A DNA stretch of 64,000 nt, taken from the NCBI GenBank assembly GCA_933228675.1, contig OW121740.1:133452440-133516439 (forward strand), written 5' to 3'. This stretch comes from Stomorhina lunata. Taxonomy: Eukaryota > Arthropoda > Insecta > Diptera > Rhiniidae. Of this stretch, positions 9,481 through 22,534 are shown piece by piece. The position numbers were made by a program, and so were the translations under genes. The notes under the pieces were generated by a model. It did no database searches. It was not told where the DNA came from and saw only the letters and a list, made by a program, of their open reading frames with translations. Numbering within the stretch: the first letter of the stretch is position 1; every line of letters begins with the position of its first letter.

Positions 9481-12400
9481 TATTTTTATAGAAAATTTTT
9501 CAATAACTTTTTATTAGATTTTTTTTTTGCTTTAATTCTTATTTTTATAAGAAATTTTTAAAAAATTCAAATTTTTATACAAATTTGTCTACAAAATTCT
9601 TATTTTTATAGAAAAATTTTCAAATTTTTTTTATTTTTATAGGAAATTTTTAAAAAATTTATAATTTTTATAGAAAGCTTTACAAAAATTTATTTTTTTT
9701 TTCAGAAATTTCTTTTTTTTTAGAAAATGATTAAAAAAATTCTTGTTTTTATAGAAAATTTTTCAAAAGTTTCTTATTTTTATAGAAAATTTTTCAAATT
9801 TTTTTTATTTTTATACGAAATTTTTCAAAAATTTCTTATTTTTAAAGGAAATTTTTTAAAGATTTCTTATTTTTATAGGAAATTATTCAAAAATTTTTTA
9901 AAGATTTCTTATTTTCATAGGAAATTTTTCAAAAATTTCTTATTTTTATAGAAAATTTTTCAAAAATTTCTTATTTTTATAGGAAATTTTTCAAAAATTT
10001 CTTATTTTTGTAGGAAATTTTTCTAAAATTTTTTATTTTTGTAGGAAATTTTTCAAAAATTTCATATTTTTATAGAAAATTTTTCAAAAATTTCTTATTT
10101 TTATCGGATATTTTTCAAAAATTTCTTATTTTTGTAGGAAATTTTTCTAAAATTTTTTATTTTTATAGGAAATTTTTCAAAAATTTCTTATTTTGATAGG
10201 AAATTTTTTAAAATTTCTTATTTTTATAGGAAATTTTTTAAAATTTTTATTTTTATAGGAAATTTTTTACAATTTTCTTATTTTTGTAGGAAAATTTTCA
10301 AAAATTTCTCATTTTTATAGAAAATTTTTCAAAAATTTGTAATTTTTATAGACAATTTTTCAAAAATTTCTTATTTTTATAGGAAAATTTTCAAAAATTT
10401 TTTATGTTTATAGACAATTTTTCAAAAATTTCATATTTTAATAGACAATTTTTCAAAAATTTCTTATTTTTATAAAAAAATTTTCAACAATTTCATATTT
10501 TTATAGACAATTTTTCAAAAATTTCTTATTTTTATAGGAAAATTTTCAAAAATTTCTTATTTTTATAGACAATTTTTCAAAAATTTCTTATTTTTATAGG
10601 AAAATTTTCAAAAATTTCTTATTTTTATAGGAAATTTTTCAAAAATTTCTTATTTTTATAGGAAATTTTTCAAAAATTTCTTATTTTTATAGGAAATTTT
10701 TCAAAAATTTCTTATTTTTATAGGAAATTTTTCAAAAATTTCTTATTTTTATAGGAAAATTTTCAAAAATTTCTTATTTTTATAGGAAAATTTTCAAAAA
10801 TTTCTTATTTTTATAGGAAATTTCTCAAAAATTTCTTATTTTTGTAGGAAATTTTTCAAAAAATTCTTATTTTTGTAGGAAATTTTTCAAAAATTTCTTA
10901 TTTTTATAGGAAATTTTTCTAAAATTTCTTATTTTTATAGGAATCTTTTAAAAAATTTCTTATTTTTATAGGAAAATTTTCAAAAATTTTTTATTTTTAT
11001 AGACAATTTTTCAAAAATTTCATATGTTAATAGACAATATTTCAAAAATTTCTTATTTTTATAGAAAATTTTTCAAAAATTTCATATTTTTATAGGCAAT
11101 TTTTAAAAAATTTCTTATTTTTTTAGGAAATTTTTCAAAAATTTCTTCTTTTTATAGAAAATTTTTCAAAAATTTCTTATTTTTGTAGGAAAATTTTCAA
11201 AAATTTCTCATTTTTATAGGAAATTTTTCAAAAATTTCTAATATTTATAGACAATTTTTCAAAATTTTCTTATTTTTATAGAAAAGATTTTCAAAAATTT
11301 CTTATTTTTATAGGAAATTTTTCAAAAATTTTCTTATTTTTAAAAGAAATTTTTCAAAAATTTATTATTTTTATAGAAAATTTTTCAAAAATTTCTTATT
11401 TTTATAGGGAATTTTTCAAAAATTTCTTATTTTTGTAGGAAAATTTTCAAAAATTTCTCATTTTTATAGGAAATTTTTCAAAAATTTCTAATTTTTATAG
11501 ACAATTTTTCAAAAATTTCTTATTTTTATAGGAAATTTTTCAAAAATTACTTATTTTTATAGGAAATTTATCAAAAATTTCTTATTTTTATAGGAAATTT
11601 TTGAAACATTTCTTATTTTTATAGGAAATTTTTCAAAAATTTCTTATTTTTATAAGAAACTTTTTAAAATTTTTTTAATTTTTTAGGAAATTTTTCAAAA
11701 ATTTCCTATATTTATAGGAAAATTTTAAAAAATTTCTTATTTTTAAAAAATTTCTTATTTTTGTAGGAAATTTTTCAAAAAATTCTTATTTTTGTAGGAA
11801 ATTTTTCAAAAATTTCTTATTTTTATAGGAAATTTTTCTAAAACTTCTTATTTTTATAGGAATTTTTTAAAAAATTTCTTATTTTTATAGGAAAATTTTC
11901 AAAAATTTTTTATTTTTATAGACAATTTTTCAAAAATTTCATATGTTAATAGACAATATTTCAAAAATTTCTTATTTTTATAGAAAATTTTTCAAAAATT
12001 TCATATTTTTATAGGCAATTTTTAAAAAATTTCTTATTTTTATAGGAAATTTTTCAAAAATTTCTTCTTTTTATAGAAAATTTTTCAAAAATTTCTTATT
12101 TTTGTAGGAAAATTTTCAAAAATTTCTTATTTTTATAGGAAATTTTTCAAAAATTTCTAATATTTATAGACAATTTTTCAAAATTTTCTTATTTTTATAG
12201 AAAAAATTTTCAAAAATTTCTTATTTTTATAGGAAAATTTTCAAAAATTTCTTATTTTTAAAAGAAATTTTTCAAAAATTTATTATTTTTATAGAAAATT
12301 TTTCAAAAATTTCTTATTTTTATAGGAAATTTTTTAAAAATTTCTTATTTTTAAAAGAAATTTTTCAAAAATTTATTATTTTTAAAAGAAATTTTTCAAA

Positions 12401-13185
12401 AATTTATTATTTTTATAGAAAATTTTTCAAAAATTTCTTATTTTTATAAGAAATTTTTCAAAAATTTCTTATTTTTATAGGAAAATTTTCAAAGATTTTG
12501 TATTTTTAAAGACAATTTTTTAAAAATTTCTTATTTTAATAGATAATTTTTCAAAAACTTCTTAATTTTATAGAAAATTTTTCAAAAATTTCATATTTTT
12601 GTAGGCAATTTTTCAAAAATTTCTTATTTTTATAGGAAATTTTTCAAAAATTTCTTATTTTTATAGAAAATTTTTCAAAAATTTCTTATTTTTGTAGGAA
12701 AATTTTCAAAAATTTCTCATTTTTATAGGAAATTTTTCAAAAATTTCTAATATTTATAGACAATTTATCAAAATTTTCTTATTTTTATAGGAAAATTTTC
12801 AAAAATTTCTTATTTTTATAGGAAATTTTTCAAAAATTTCTTATTTTTAAAAGAAATTTTTCAAAAATTTATTATTTTTATAGGAAATTTTTCAAAAATT
12901 TCTTATTTTTATAGAAAACTTTTTAAAAATTTCTTATTTTTATAGGAATTTTTTCAAAAATTTCTTATTTTTATAGGAAATTTATCAAAAATTTCTTATT
13001 TTTATAGGAAATTTATCAAAAATTTCTTATTTTTATAGAAAATTTATCAAAAATTTCCTTTTTTTATAGGAAATTTATCAAAAATTTTCTTATTTTTATA
13101 GAAAATTTATCAAAAATTTCTTATTTTTATAGGAAATTTTTCAAAAATTTCTTATTTTTATAAGAAACTTTTCAAAAATTTTTTT
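9481..13185. repeat. 31-bp satellite array B (3.7 kb)
   Basis: About 120 units of ~31 bp. Each reads TTTCTTATTTTTATAGGAAA then TTTTTCAAAAA. Common variants are GTAGG, ATAGACAA and ATAGAAAA at the TATAGG position. Edges (9481-9720 and 13140-13185) are more degenerate than the middle, as expected for arrays homogenised by unequal exchange. The word TATAGRAAATTTTT relates it to the CTATAG satellites elsewhere in the window. Open frames inside are repeat artefacts. Confidence 0.95.
10841..12260. repeat. 919-bp higher-order repeat within array B
   Basis: Distinct variant markers recur at constant distance. CATATGTTAATAGACAATAT is at 11021 and 11940, TATAGGCAAT at 11091 and 12010, and CTAATATTTATAGAC at 11238 and 12157, all offset by 919 bp. 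The last marker recurs again 590 bp later, at 12747. Segmental duplication of ~30-unit blocks has therefore occurred inside the array. Confidence 0.8.
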
Positions 13186-15392
13186 CTTCTTATGATCTTT
13201 GAATTTTATTTCGTGCTTTATTGTATTAAATAAGTTCATTTTCGGGTCATTTCAGTCCCTAAGTCAGTTTAAGGTTAATATATATTTTTTTAATGAAATG
13301 TCTTAATGTTAATTTAAATTGATATTTTTTGCATTTTAAGCAAAATTTAGTAATAATTCTTAATATTCCCTCATTTTCCTATAGAAAATTAAAAAACTCC
13401 AAATTCTGACCTTTGAAATTGGGAAGAAAATTCTACGATTTCAAATCGCAAAAACGGCGAAACCGTTAAAGATATTGACCTCGATATTTTTGTATTTTAT
13501 TCTTCCTTGTGTTTGTTTTACGATACCAGAAAGAAAATTTATTATTTGTAATATTTGTTGAACAAAATTTTCGAAAAATTAAAAAAAGATTTTTGAAACC
13601 GGCCTGAGAAAAAATTTTATTTTTCTAATATTAAAAAACTAAGTAAACTGGGTTATATTTGAACAAAACTCTACCATTTAGTTTTTACGGATCATAGAAT
13701 TGTAAATCATGTCTTACATTGAAATTTATTTATCCAGAGGTAAATTTTTTGGCTGCATATTCTCAGGCGTGTAGTTAAGAACAAGAATTTTCGGGGAAAA
13801 ATCGCAATAACTACGAAATTATTTCATAGATTTTTAATTTTGATGCCTTAAAATAAAGCTACTTTCGTTGGCTTTTATAATCTATTAAAGTTGTTAAATA
13901 ATATAATTCTTTGTGGATAAAATTTAGGCAAATCCGAAATAACTACCATTTTTTCCAATACACAAAAATGTTTAACACTTTGTGGGCGGATGGGAAACAG
14001 CATGTTTATATGTTACGTAGAACATTTTTGAGGGGAGTTACGGCTCAGTTTCCCACTTTCGTTAAACAAGGTGCACCCTAATGTATATACATTTTGCATA
14101 TATCCCCACAAACTTATAATACCCTTCCCATCTATTTATGTTGGTAAAAGTTATAAAATTTTCTATAAAAAATATTATTTTACTCAATCCAAATTTGAGA
14201 AAACTAGGCCATAGTGCATTAGTTTCTTTTTTTTTGTATTTTGAATATTAAAATATGCAATTATGAATGTGTGTGTGAGTGTGCAAATATTTAATTGTAA
14301 GTATTTATTTGGTTAAAAGCTGTAAGTATTTATTTAGTTAAAAGCGATGATATAACTGTATTAATTAAATACTAAGTATTTGTACAACAAACTGAATTAG
14401 AATTTATTTAAATTTATTAAACAACAACAAACAATTAAATTATGTATTATTTTAAATTTAACCATAAAATAATACAACATTTTTTAATTTAAATAAACGA
14501 AAAATGAAAAATAATTAAAAACTTAAACAACAAAAGAAACAATGTAGAAAAAAAAAACATAACCGATTTCATATTTTTAATAATGAAATTAAAAACAATT
14601 GTATTAAATAACAATAACAAATGGTTATTAAAATAATAGTTATATATAATTAAAATAAATCTAAAAAAAATATATATATATTTAAATAAATAAACTATAG
14701 CAACAGCAAAACGTACACCAATAAATTTGTCTGAAATACAAAAAAATGCGTAGATTACCAAATGAATAATGAATTTTTTTTTTGCGGACAAAAATGTCTG
14801 AGGGAAGAGAACAAAACTCGTTTAAAGTTTTAAGTGTAAATTGTAATTTTTAGATTAAGTATTAATACAGTTAGTAATAATAAATTAAATAAAAAGAAAA
14901 TATATTATAAATAACAAATTAACATTACCAAAAAGGATTTTATTTTCGAATATCGTTGTGAAAATATGTGTGAAAAGATTAAAATGGTAAGTAGTTTTTT
15001 TTACTTAGTTGTGACGAATTGTATTAAATTTATAAATCTACCAAAATTAACAACTCTTCTCTACATGTATCAGAGGGAAAATTGTAATACAATTTATTAT
15101 AATACTCGATATTATTGGTAAATTCTTTGTACTGAATTTGGTCATTATAGCTACTACTGTTTAATATTTTTAAGTTTTTCCTTTAAAAACGTGTAAGGAA
15201 TTATTTTTGCAAACAACCAACAACAAAATTAAAACACTTTATGTAGTTTTACAAAGTTATATTTTTATTAATTTTAGAGTTAGTCACTTTAAACTCACTT
15301 CACAAATTGCTTTACAAATATTCTTAGTCTCACTGTTCTTTTATACGCGTCTCAATTAAAACTCTCCACGATATCAGTTCGTCAGCCTTTTA
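13186..15392. other. Unannotated AT-rich stretch; possible leader exon
   Basis: No protein gene or known repeat except a short dispersed-repeat fragment near 14108-14132 (CAAACTTATAATACCCTTCC). At 14880-14995, an A-rich tract ending GATTAAAATG is followed by GTAAGTAG. This resembles a fly 5' leader with a splice donor at 14988, but nothing else supports an exon. Confidence 0.35.
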
Positions 15393-15394
15393 TA

Positions 15395-16692
15395 AAGAGT
15401 GCTCTAAATAAAATTTGTAGTTGGATTTTCTTAAATAAAAATCAAACCTTTTAATATAAAAACTCTACAAAATACGCAAATATAATGACATATTATACAA
15501 AATCATTTAGCATTAAAATGTTTACTTAGTACTCGGGTTTTGCAAAATTATCGACTTTTTTCGGAAACCCTCCCATTAAAGAATTTACAGTTGCTTCTGA
15601 TACCTTTTTGGAGCATGTGTTCCACCTGCGCTTAAAATCGGACATGTTCTTGGAAATCTTTCCTGTGTTCTTCAATTCCTTTTTTACCAGAGCCCAATAC
15701 CTTTCCACAGGCCGAAGTTCTGGACAGTTAGGTGGATTTGCCTCTCGTGGTACAAAAATGACATTATTCTTTGAGTACCACTCTAGTGCCTTTTTTCCAT
15801 AATGGCATGATGCCAAATCGGGCCAAAAAAATGTAGTCACTCTGTGCTCTCTTAAAAAGGGTAACAACCGTTTTTGTAGGTACTCCTTTATATAAATTTC
15901 TGTGTTTATTGTGCCAGATGCCACAAATACTTTACTTCTTTTGCCACAACTGCAAATAGCTTGCCACACGAGAAACTTCTTAGGGAATTTTGTTTGTTTT
16001 TTTGTGCGAAACTCTTGCCGAACATTGCCCCGTTTATCAGCAACATAAAAATCTTGACCAGGAAGTTGAGAAAAGTCTGCCAGTACGTATGTTTCATCAT
16101 CCATCACACAACGGGTGTATTTTTTTTATAAAATCAGACTTCAATTTTTTCGCTCGTTTTTTTGCTTTTAAGTTCTTTATAGCATTGCGATCTGGAACCT
16201 TTTGGACTTTGTATGTCTTCAGTCCAGCATAAGCTTTGACTCTATGTGCAAAATTCGTAGAACATTTCACCGTACGAGCTCCTTTTCTTAAAGAAGTGTT
16301 AGGCGCTCTTCGAAAGAGTCGCTCGATTTCTTTTGCCTTACCAATATCTGTAGGACCTTTTTTCCTCCCTGATCCAGGTTTTTTTTCAATGCTCAGGTTT
16401 TCCTTATACCGTCTGATGGCATTAGAAACCGTTCGAGGGTCAACTTTCAAATTTTTAGCTATTTTTTTAAAAGTCCATGACGGATTTTTTTGAAAAGTTT
16501 TAATTATATTTTCACGAACTTTTTTTTCGCAGTCCATTTTGATTGAAATAAATATTGAAAATTAATAATTTTTAAAATAATAGTATCTGACATATCTATA
16601 GAAACTAACTTGATCAAAAAATAAATTATTTCTTGCACTATGGATAAATTTTGTCTAAAACAGTAAATGCATAATTTTTTTAGAACACTCTT
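15395..16692 (-). mobile_element. DD37E Tc1/mariner element, copy 1 (1298 bp)
   Basis: TIRs are AAGAGTGCTCTAAATAAAAT on the left and, as reverse complement of the right end, AAGAGTGTTCTAAAAAAAT. The outer 12 bp differ at one position. It is flanked by TA at 15393-15394 and 16693-16694, the target duplication typical of the superfamily. It encodes one transposase on the minus strand, broken by a single-base frameshift. A second, more decayed copy is at 31653-32870. Confidence 0.92.
15526..16537 (-). pseudogene. Mariner-like transposase, single frameshift
   Basis: The protein would cut and paste its own element. The N-terminal frame (16537-16097) starts MDCEKKVRENIIKTF. It has a helix-turn-helix (FKKIAKNLKVDPRTVSNAIR) and a basic GSGRKKG motif. 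The C-terminal frame (16107-15526) holds the catalytic core: first Asp in MDDETYVLADFS, second in FFWPDLASCHY, and Glu in CPELRPVERYWALVKK. I count 37 residues between the second Asp and the Glu, so the triad is DD37E, as in the mosquito/fly ITmD37E group. The two frames are shifted by one extra T in an 8-T run at 16120-16127; copy 2 has seven Ts and reads through there. All three acidic residues are intact, so this copy died recently. Confidence 0.9.
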
Positions 16693-16843
16693 TAGTAGAG
16701 AAACGAGCATTTTCTGCAGATGTAAACAAAGAGCTGCTGTCGTCGATTACACTAACAATGCGGCTTACGAATATTCATGCATGTTTCAATACATTCACAC
16801 ATGATCCAGAATACACTCATATATACGTTGTACAAATAGATTC

Positions 16844-17620
16844 CACAGCACAACAAAATAAAAAAATTTCATGTGCTCTTAAAACCACTATACAATTTTG
16901 ATGTATCATGACTACCTTTGTACAAAAATGGTAAAATTTTTAAATTTTATGGCAAGATTTTAAAAAAAAAATTTTTTTTTTCAATTGCAATTTTTTTTAG
17001 ACGTTTCTTCAAATAATTAATGATAACTCAAAAACTACTAGTCCGATATTATTAAAATAAAAACAGAAAAATTAAGATTTACAGAGCCTTTAATTCGCCA
17101 AGCAAAAATATAAAATTTTGTAAAAATGAGTGAATTCACTTAATTGTGAATAAATTCGAAAAAAATCAATCGCTTTTTATCGCTCATTTTTTTGCTATTA
17201 TATGTCGCTATGCGATAAATTAAAAAATCTGGAAGTTTTTTTGTCGTTTTCGATTTTTCATGATTTTTTTAAAACGAAAATTTTTGCCATTTTTACGTAA
17301 AAAATATATTTTTTTCTAAAATTTTTTATTATAACTCTGATACTATTGATCCATTGAACCACGATATATAGACGAATTAAAGGCTATGTAAATCTTAATT
17401 TTACTGATTTTATTTTAATAATATCGAACTAGTAGTTTTTGAGTTATCATTAATTATTTGAAGAAACATCTAAAAAAAATTGCAATTAAAAAAAAAAAAA
17501 AAAAATTATAAAAAATCTTGCCATAGAATTTAAAAATGTTACCATTTTTGTACTAAGGTAGCCATGATACATCAAATGTATATAGTGGTTACTCGAGTAC
17601 ATTTTTGCTGTTGCCCTGTG
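16844..17620. mobile_element. Long-TIR foldback element, copy 1
   Basis: Ends are CACAGCACAACAAAATAAA and, on the right, GCTGTTGCCCTGTG. Subterminal arms of ~240 bp are inverted copies: CCACTATACAATTTTGATGT, TACCTTTGTACAAAAATGGT and TTCAAATAATTAATGATAAC on the left recur in reverse on the right. The middle is AT-rich with no frame. It is non-autonomous. A longer relative is at 29814-31152. Confidence 0.8.
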
Positions 17621-18211
17621 TTATCTGAAGGTAACAGCAATAGAGAGAGAGCCGATATATAATATAGGGGAAAATGTTGCTCTGCTTATAGGCACAAATA
17701 GAACAACAACAAAATTAACAGAAACATTCTAGAAAACAAGGGGGAGAATTATAAGCAGTGAACTTTGCACAATGGGGTAGGTAAATTGAAAATTCGTGAC
17801 AGTGTTTCGTCGGCTTAATATGAAAACTTACTAAGTCCATATTTAAAGTAAATTTAGATTTTGACGCCATGTGGTAGAAAAAGATAAGCCCCGTCGTAAC
17901 TTAAGTCTTTGGGTAATCGTTTCCATTAGTTGTTTCCGAATTATAGTAAAAGCGGTATATTCATATTTTCATGGCACTTTTCAAAACGGCTACATGTCGA
18001 ACCATTATATGAAAGTTCAACATCTTAATATTATAGAGATTTTGCTTAAAGTGTGTGAAAAGGTTCTATAAGAAAAACTGCTAAATTCACCAAAAGAAAA
18101 TATTTGTAAAAATCCCGCTAAATTTAGTACAACGTAAAACTTGCTAAAAGTGAGTTAGCAATTTTGCATATTAACCCGACGATTTATTGGTATTTAAGTG
18201 ATTTTCATGTG
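17621..18211. other. Unannotated stretch
   Basis: No recognisable repeat or gene. A 66-codon frame (17871-18071) has no supporting features. Confidence 0.5.
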
Positions 18212-18290
18212 AACCGCCGTGGTATAACAGGTTAATCGTCCGCCTAGTATACCAGAGGTCCCAAGTTCGATCCCCAGCCAGACCCACTTA
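18212..18290 (+). repeat. tRNA-derived SINE head, copy 2
   Basis: GCCGTGGTATAACAGG, CGTCCGCCTAGTATACCAGA and CAAGTTCGATCCCCAGCC. It aligns with the minus-strand copy at 7442-7525 and carries the same box A and box B. The sequence after 18290 does not match the other copy, so only the tRNA-like head is shared. Confidence 0.7.
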
Positions 18291-18600
18291 AAAAACTAAA
18301 TTAAAAATAAACAATTCACGTCATCTGTCCACTTGTTAGGCTATCTAAAACTTCCCTACCTAATGCATTTGCCATTCGGAGGCAAAGTCTAAGGAGAGGA
18401 GAATGAGTCTAAAAATAGAATCAGATGCAGCTCATTGTCGGAAATAAGTAGCTATTTCCTTTCATGCAAAGAATTATTATACCAAATAGGGTTATTTTAG
18501 CGGGTACCACCCATATAAGTATATTACAGGAATACAGTTTTTCAATAAAATTCAGCACAAATGTTACTTAAAGCAACTAAAATTATTTTAACAAATTTTG
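18291..18600. other. Possible SINE body or unique sequence
   Basis: AATGCATTTGCCATTCGGAG and ACTTCCCTACC follow the SINE head. I see no second copy, so I cannot say whether this is SINE body. Confidence 0.3.
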
Positions 18601-21600
18601 TTTAATCATAAAAATATTTTTCTATAGAAAAATTTTCGATAGAAATATTTTTCTATAGAACCATTTTCGATAGAAATATTTTTCTATAGAAAAATTTTCA
18701 ATAGAAATAATTTTCTATAGAAAAATCTTTGACAAAAATATTTTTCTATAGAAAAATTTTTGATAAAAATATTTTTATATAGAAAAATTTTTGATAAAAA
18801 TATTTTTCTATAGAAAAATTTTTGATAAAAATATTTTTCTATAGAAAAATTTTTGATAAAAGTATTTTTCTATAGAAAAATTTTTGATAAAAATATTTTT
18901 CTATAGAAAAATTGTTGATAAAAATATTTTTCTATAGAAAAATTTTCGATAGAAATAATTTTCTATAGAAAAATCTTTGATAAAAATATTTTTCTATAGA
19001 AAAATTTTTGATAAAAATATTTTTCTATATAAAAATTTTTGATAAAAGTATTTTTCTATAGAAAAATTTTTGATAAAAATATTTTTCTATAGAAAAATTT
19101 TTGATAAAAATATTTTTCTATAGAAAAATTTTTGATAAAAATATTTTTCTATTGAAAAATTTTTGATAAAATTATTTTTCTAGAGAAAACTTTTTGATAA
19201 AAATATTTTTCTATAGAAAAATTTTTGATAAAAATATTTTTCTATAGAAAAATTTTTGATAAAAATATTTTTCTATAGAAAAATTTTTGATAAAAATATT
19301 TTTCTATAGAAAAATTTTTGATAAAAATATTTTTCTATAGAAACATTTTTGATAAAAATATTTTTCTATAGAAAAACTTTCGATAGAAAAATTTTTTATA
19401 AAAATATTTTTCTATAGAAAAATTTTTGATAAAAATATTTTTCTATAGAAAAATTTTCGATAGAAATATTTTTCTATAGACAAATTTTTTATAAAAATAT
19501 TTTTCTATAGAAAAATTTTTGATAATAATATTTTTCTATAGCAAAATTTTTTGAGGCCCCATGCTCCACTGGGAATCAAGGATAACAGAAGAAGAATAGC
19601 AAAATTTTCGATAGTAATATTTTTCTATAGAAAAATTTTCGACAGAAATATTTTTCTATAGAAAAATTTTCGATAGAAATATTTTTCTATAGAAAAATTT
19701 TCGATAGAAATATTTTTCTATAGAAAAATTTTCGATAGAAATATTTTTCTATAGAAAAATTTTCGATAGAAATATTTTTCTATAGAAAAATTTTCGATAG
19801 AAATATTTTTCTATAGAAAAATTTTCGATAGAAATATTTTTCTATAGAAAAATTTTCGATAGAAATATTTTTCTATAGAAAAATTTTCGATAGAAATATT
19901 TTTCTATAGAAAAATTTTCGATAGAAATATTTTTCTATAGAAAAATTTTTGATAGAAATATTTTTCTATAGAAAAATTTTCGATAGAAATATTTTTCTAT
20001 AGAATAATTTTCGATAGAAATATTTTTCTATAGAAAAATTTTTGATAGAAATATTTTTCTATAGAAAAATTTTCGATAGAAATATTTTTTTCTATAGAAA
20101 AATTTTCGATAGAAATATTTTTTTCTATAGAAAAATTTTCGATAGAAATATTTTTTTCTATAGAAAAATTTTCGATAGAAATATTTTTTTCTATAGAAAA
20201 ATTTTCGATAGAAATATTTTTTTCTATAGAAAAATTTTCGATAGAAATATTTTTTTCTATAGAAAAATTTTCGATAGAAATATTTTTCTATAGAAAAATT
20301 TTCGATAGAAATATTTTTCTATAGAAAAATTTTCGATAGAAATATTTTTCTATAGAAAAATTTTCGATAGAAATATTTTTCTATAGAAAAATTTTCGATA
20401 GAAATATTTTTCTATAGAAAAATTTTCGATAGAAATATTTTTCTATAGAAAAATTTTCGATAGAAATATTTTTCTATAGAAAAATTTTCGATAGAAATAT
20501 TTTTCTATAGAAAAATTTTCGATAGAAATATTTTTCTATAGAAAAATTTTCGATAGAAATATTTTTCTATAGAAAATTTTTCGATAGAAATATTTTTCTA
20601 TAGAAAAATTTTCGATAGAAATATTTTTCCATAGAAAAATTTTCGATAGAAATATTTTTCTATAGAAAAATTTTCGATAGAAATATTTTTCTATAGAAAA
20701 ATTTTCGATAGAAATATTTTTCTATAGAAAAATTTTCGATAGAAATATTTTTCTATAGAAAAATTGTCGATAGAAATATTTTTCTATAGAAAAATTTTCG
20801 ATAGAAATATTTTTCTATAGAAAAATTTTCGATAGAAATATTTTTCTATAGAAAAATTTTCGATAGAAATATTTTTCTATGGAAAAATTTTCGATAGAAA
20901 TAATTATCTACAGAAAAATTTTCGATCGAAATATTTTGCTATAGAAAAATTTTCGATAGAAATATTTTTCTATAGGAAAATTTTCAATAGAAATATTTTT
21001 CTATAGAAAAATTTTCGATAGAAATAATTTTCTTTAGAAAAATTTTTGATAGAAATAGTTTTCTATAGAAAAATTTTCGATAGAAATATTTTTCTATAGA
21101 AAAATTTTCGATAGAAATATTTTTCTATAGAAAAATTTTCGATAGAAATATTTTTCTATAGAAAAATTTTCGATAGAAATATTTTTCTATAGAAAAATTT
21201 TCGATAGAAATATTTTTCTATAGAAAAATTTTCGATAGAAATATTTTTCTATAGAAAAATTTTCGATAGAAATATTTTTCTATAGAAAAATTTTCGATAG
21301 AAATATTTTTCTATAGAAAAATTTTCGATAGAAATATTTTTCTATAGAAAAATTTTTGATAATAATATTTTTCTATAGAAAAATTTTCGATAGAAATATT
21401 TTTCTATAGAAAAATTTTTGATAGAAATATTTTTCTATAGAAAAATTTTTGTTTCACTGGGAATCAAGGATAACAGAAGAAGAATAGCAAAATTTTTGAT
21501 AAAAATATTTTTCTATAGAAAAATTTTTGATAAGAAATTTTTCTATAGAAAAATTTTTGATACAAATATTTTTCTAAAATTTTCGATAGAAATATTTTTC

Positions 21601-22505
21601 TATAGAAAAATTTTCGATAGAAATATTTTTCTATAGAAAAATTTTCGATAGAAATATTTTTCTATAGAAAAATTTTTGATAGAAATATTTTTCTATAGAA
21701 AAATTTTCGATAGAAATATTTTTCTATAGAAAAATTTTCGATAGAAATATTTTTCTATGGAAAAATTTTCGATAGAAATATTTTTCTATAGAAAAATTTT
21801 TGTTTCACTGATAAGAAATTTTTCTATAGAAAAATTTTTGATAAAAATATTTTTCTATAGAAAAATTTTTGATAAAAATATTTTTCTGTTGAAAAATTGT
21901 TGATAAAAATATTTTTCTATTGAAAAATTTTTGATAAAAATATTTTTCTATAGAAAAATTTTTGATAAAAATATTTTTCTATAGAAAAATTTTTTATAAA
22001 AATATTTTTCTATAGAAAAATTTTTTATAAAAATATTTTTCTATAGAAAAATTTTTGATAAAAATATTTTTCTATAGAAAAATTTTTGATAAGAATATTT
22101 TTCTATAGAAAAATTTTTGATAAAAATATTTTTCTATAGAAAAATTTTTAATAAAAATATTTTTCTATAGAAAAATTTTCGATTAAAACATTCGATAAAA
22201 TAATTTTTGTATAAAAAATTTTCGATAAAAATATTTTTCTGTAGAAAACTTTCAAATGAAAATATTTTTCTGTTAAAAATTTTCTATAAAATTGTTTTTC
22301 TATAGAAAAATGTTCGATAAAATCATTTTTCTATAGAAAAATCTTCGATAAAATTATTTTTTTATAGAAACATTTTCGATAAATTTATTTTTCTATAGAC
22401 AAATTTTCGATAAAAATATATTTCTATAGAAGATTTTTGATTAAAAATATTTTTCTATAAAAAAAAAAAATTAATAAAAATATGTTTCTATAGAAAAATT
22501 TTCGA
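18601..22505. repeat. 31-bp satellite array C (3.9 kb)
   Basis: About 125 head-to-tail units. Each contains GATAGAAATA then TTTTTCTATAGAAAAATTTT and C. The centre (19660-21400) is nearly perfect. The flanks carry GATAAAAATA variants and grow irregular after 22190. Two interruptions share CACTGGGAATCAAGGATAAC and AGAAGAAGAATAGCAAAATT, at 19552-19603 and 21450-21497, so the interruption was copied within the array. Only the reverse orientation of this unit is found in array D. Confidence 0.95.
20042..20293 (+). repeat. 33-bp variant block in array C (6 units)
   Basis: Six consecutive units have seven Ts in place of five before CTATAG, so the period is 33 bp. Because 33 is divisible by three, the block reads as an open frame of repeated FFYRKIFDRNI; this is an artefact. 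A GATAG preceded by five Ts flanks the block at 20044 and again 93 bp (three units) earlier. The same block with the same 93-bp marker spacing occurs inverted at 26335-26586. Confidence 0.9.
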
Positions 22506-22534
22506 GATGTAAATATTATTCAAAAAGAAAGTTC

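Noticed and set aside
9727..9951. 74-codon frame of FLIFIENFSK-type repeats
   Set aside because: Repeat-derived, inside array B.
17871..18071. 66-codon frame starting MVEKDKPRRNLSLW
   Set aside because: No recognised domain and no copy elsewhere; length is within chance for this composition.
20042..20293. 83-codon frame of repeated FFYRKIFDRNI (and its inverted twin at 26335-26586)
   Set aside because: It exists only because the local unit is 33 bp; neighbouring 31-bp units break the frame. Not a gene.
18601..22505. CRISPR-like regular repeats
   Set aside because: Units are contiguous with no unique spacers, and the genome is eukaryotic.
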